From: Candidatus Geohydrothermomicrobium daggyaiense
GTDB lineage: Bacteria; Actinomycetota; Geothermincolia; Fen-727; JACVIW01
Assembly (NCBI GenBank): GCA_015711695.1
Contig: JACVIW010000118.1
Location: 1 to 7,282, forward strand
Direction of reading: 5' to 3'
DNA: 7,282 nt
Shown: positions 5,926-7,282 of the stretch, one piece after another
Layout: the number at the start of each line of letters is the position of its first letter
Numbering within the stretch: position 1 is the first letter of the stretch
The notes under the pieces: generated by a model
Database searches by the model: none
What the model was told of the DNA's origin: nothing
The model's input: the letters and a program-made list of their open reading frames with translations, nothing else
Position numbers and translations under genes: made by a program

Positions 5926-7095
5926 ATGCACTACGAAGTGGTTATAGTCGGAGCAGGGCCGGCGGGCTCTACATGCGCCTATTATCTTTCCGTTCACGGC
6001 GTAAAAGTCCTCCTGCTCGATAGGGAGACATTCCCCAGAGAAAAAGTTTGCGGCGATGGTATCGCCCCAAGGGCAGTCAGAAGCCTTTATAAAATGGGGC
6101 TTCAGGAACGGCTTGATGGGCATTTTAACAAATTTCACTCATTTTTGTTCGCAGGTGCGGGAAAATCCGTCGTTTACAATCCAATTCCCCCAACACCCAG
6201 GTTCCCGGACCACGGATATATCATCAAAAGATTTTACCTTGACAAGATTCTAATCGACCACGCAAGGGAAAACGGGGCAGATGTCCTTGAGGGCTGTACG
6301 GTCAAAGCCCCGCTGTTGGAGGGAGAAAGAGTCGTGGGTGTTTCCGCAGAGCATCAGGGAAAGAATCTTGAGATAACAGCATGCGTGGTCGTCGGGGCTG
6401 ATGGGGCACGTTCGACACTCGGCACATCCCTTGGTCTTCTTTCAAATGATCCGAGATACATCGGAGTTTCGATAAGGCAATACTTCCAGGGGGTTGAAGA
6501 TATAGGTGATTGCCTGGAGATCTATCCCGAGCGAGTGATAAGTCCGGGCAGCGGCTGGATATTCCCACTTGGAGAAGGAGTTGCAAACGTTGGGGTCGGC
6601 GCTATGCTCTATCACATCAAGCAGAAAAACATAAACCTACGTGAATACCTTGACAGGTTCATTAACGATTCATCCCACGCATCCCATAAATTGAGAAACG
6701 CAAAACCAATATCCCCGCTTAAGGGCGCCATATTGAGAGTCGGTCTTGGAGGTAGCAAGGTGGAGTGTCCCGGGCTCATCCTCGTTGGAGACGCCGCAAG
6801 CGCAACAAATCCAGTTAGCGGAGAGGGAATCACATATGCGATTGAGACCGGTGAGATGGCCGCGCAGCATATTCTTGAAAGCAGAATGAGCGGGCAGGGA
6901 ATCCATCACGACCCGGCTGAAGACTCTTTCCGAGACAAACTGGTGGCGAAATACGGGAACTACTTCAGGAAAGGGTGGCGCTGCATAAGGTGGGGCAACA
7001 AACCCATTTTCATGAAACCGCTTTTATACGTGATGTCAAGGAGCAGGGAAAGAAGGGAGTATATGGTGAGGGCTTTGATGTATCTTCGCCACTGA
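5926..7095 (+). CDS. FAD-dependent geranylgeranyl reductase family protein
   Basis: The 389-residue flavoprotein has an N-terminal Rossmann FAD site GAGPAG (9-14) with the acidic end of beta 2 in LDRE (31-34). It also has the family's REKVCGDGI stretch (38-46, C42), GADGARS (157-163), and the second FAD signature GDAASATNPVSGEGI (288-302). Members hydrogenate double bonds in geranylgeranyl or polyprenyl chains of archaeal-type lipids, chlorophyll side chains or menaquinone tails; others act on unrelated substrates. In a bacterium without visible photosynthesis genes, menaquinone or another polyprenyl product is a reasonable but unproven guess. No signal peptide is seen; a basic C-terminal helix region (residues about 347-389, RKGWRCIRW, SRSRERREYM) may help it sit on the membrane. 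It lies 214 bases after the radical SAM gene with its own -10 box, so it is probably a separate transcription unit, and it ends at the terminator at 7117. Confidence 0.88.
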   Translation: MHYEVVIVGAGPAGSTCAYYLSVHGVKVLLLDRETFPREKVCGDGIAPRAVRSLYKMGLQERLDGHFNKFHSFLFAGAGKSVVYNPIPPTPRFPDHGYIIKRFYLDKILIDHARENGADVLEGCTVKAPLLEGERVVGVSAEHQGKNLEITACVVVGADGARSTLGTSLGLLSNDPRYIGVSIRQYFQGVEDIGDCLEIYPERVISPGSGWIFPLGEGVANVGVGAMLYHIKQKNINLREYLDRFINDSSHASHKLRNAKPISPLKGAILRVGLGGSKVECPGLILVGDAASATNPVSGEGITYAIETGEMAAQHILESRMSGQGIHHDPAEDSFRDKLVAKYGNYFRKGWRCIRWGNKPIFMKPLLYVMSRSRERREYMVRALMYLRH

Positions 7096-7116
7096 TTTAA
7101 TTCGGTATTTGCCTCA

Positions 7117-7144
7117 AGTGAGACCACGGTCTCGTTCCTTTTTT
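7117..7144 (+). terminator. Intrinsic terminator after the reductase gene
   Basis: AGTGAGAC (7117-7124) and GTCTCGTT (7129-7136) form an 8-bp stem with two G-T wobbles and a CACG loop. Two bases later comes a run of six T (7139-7144). It lies 22 bases after the TGA of the reductase and is the clearest factor-independent terminator in the window. Confidence 0.7.
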
Positions 7145-7227
7145 AAGAAATTTAATAAGATAAGATTTTAAAGAAAAATTTGGGAAGTAATAAATTTAAT
7201 GAATCTTTAATAAAATGAATCAGAAAA

Positions 7228-7282
7228 ATGGTTCGCAAAAAATGGCTGGAAGCCATCTGCGTGCTTGAAAAAGGAATACTCA
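7228..7282 (+). CDS. Start of an unidentified gene (3' truncated)
   Basis: An ATG at 7228 opens a frame that stays open to the window edge, giving 18 residues (MVRKKWLEAICVLEKGIL). The sequence is too short to identify; the basic start followed by an amphipathic stretch is compatible with a cytoplasmic protein. It follows a terminator and about 80 bases of very AT-rich DNA, as expected for a new transcription unit. TAAAAT at 7211-7216 would place the transcript start about 5 bases before the ATG. There is no Shine-Dalgarno site. A different ATG at 7215 gives only a 17-codon frame that ends at 7268, so it is less likely. An open frame this short could arise by chance. Confidence 0.4.
   Translation, partial: MVRKKWLEAICVLEKGIL

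Noticed and set aside
1..7282. A CRISPR array, tRNA or rRNA gene, transposon or phage-defence cassette
   Set aside because: I found no regularly spaced repeats, no tRNA-like cloverleaf, no long terminal inverted repeats and no transposase, integrase or nuclease motifs on either strand.

Overview
The window (7,282 bp, roughly half G+C, with a very AT-rich right end) looks like ordinary chromosome from an anaerobic bacterium. The bacterial signs are Shine-Dalgarno sites (GGGAGG before the second gene, AAAGGAG before the pyrophosphatase), several TATAAT-type -10 boxes and one hairpin-plus-T-tract terminator. The anaerobic signs are two redox subunits of the hydrogenase/sulfite-reductase type and a radical SAM enzyme. 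I cannot name the lineage from sequence alone. There is no tRNA, rRNA, CRISPR array, transposase or phage gene.

Layout: bases 1-1551 hold the end of a plus-strand electron-transfer operon: the C-terminal 224 residues of a dicluster 4Fe-4S protein (HydB/AsrA type), then a complete FAD/NAD(P)-[2Fe-2S] reductase (HydG/AsrB/PyrK type). It converges on a minus-strand pair: a small two-helix membrane protein with a doubtful start, then a SAM methyltransferase with an N-terminal zinc ribbon. Divergent from the small protein is a plus-strand MscS-type channel (2942-3862), which converges on a minus-strand family I inorganic pyrophosphatase (3951-4433). Divergent from that, on the plus strand, are a radical SAM enzyme of the AmmeMemoRadiSam type (4689-5711) and a geranylgeranyl-reductase-family flavoprotein (5926-7095). 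The flavoprotein ends at a good intrinsic terminator (7117-7144). After an AT-rich stretch a further gene probably begins at 7228 and runs off the edge.

How they work together: only the first two genes form a clear functional unit, an NAD(P)H- or ferredoxin-linked electron input module whose catalytic partner lies outside the window, if it is nearby at all. The rest are mostly single genes with their own promoters and unrelated jobs: osmotic safety valve, pyrophosphate removal, isoprenoid or lipid saturation, an unassigned radical SAM reaction and an unassigned methylation.

I did not find a convincing new system. The points most worth checking are TATAAT boxes so close to the ATG that the MscS and reductase mRNAs should be leaderless or nearly so, a frame conflict at the N-terminus of the small membrane protein, and a triple CATGC motif in the pyrophosphatase leader.
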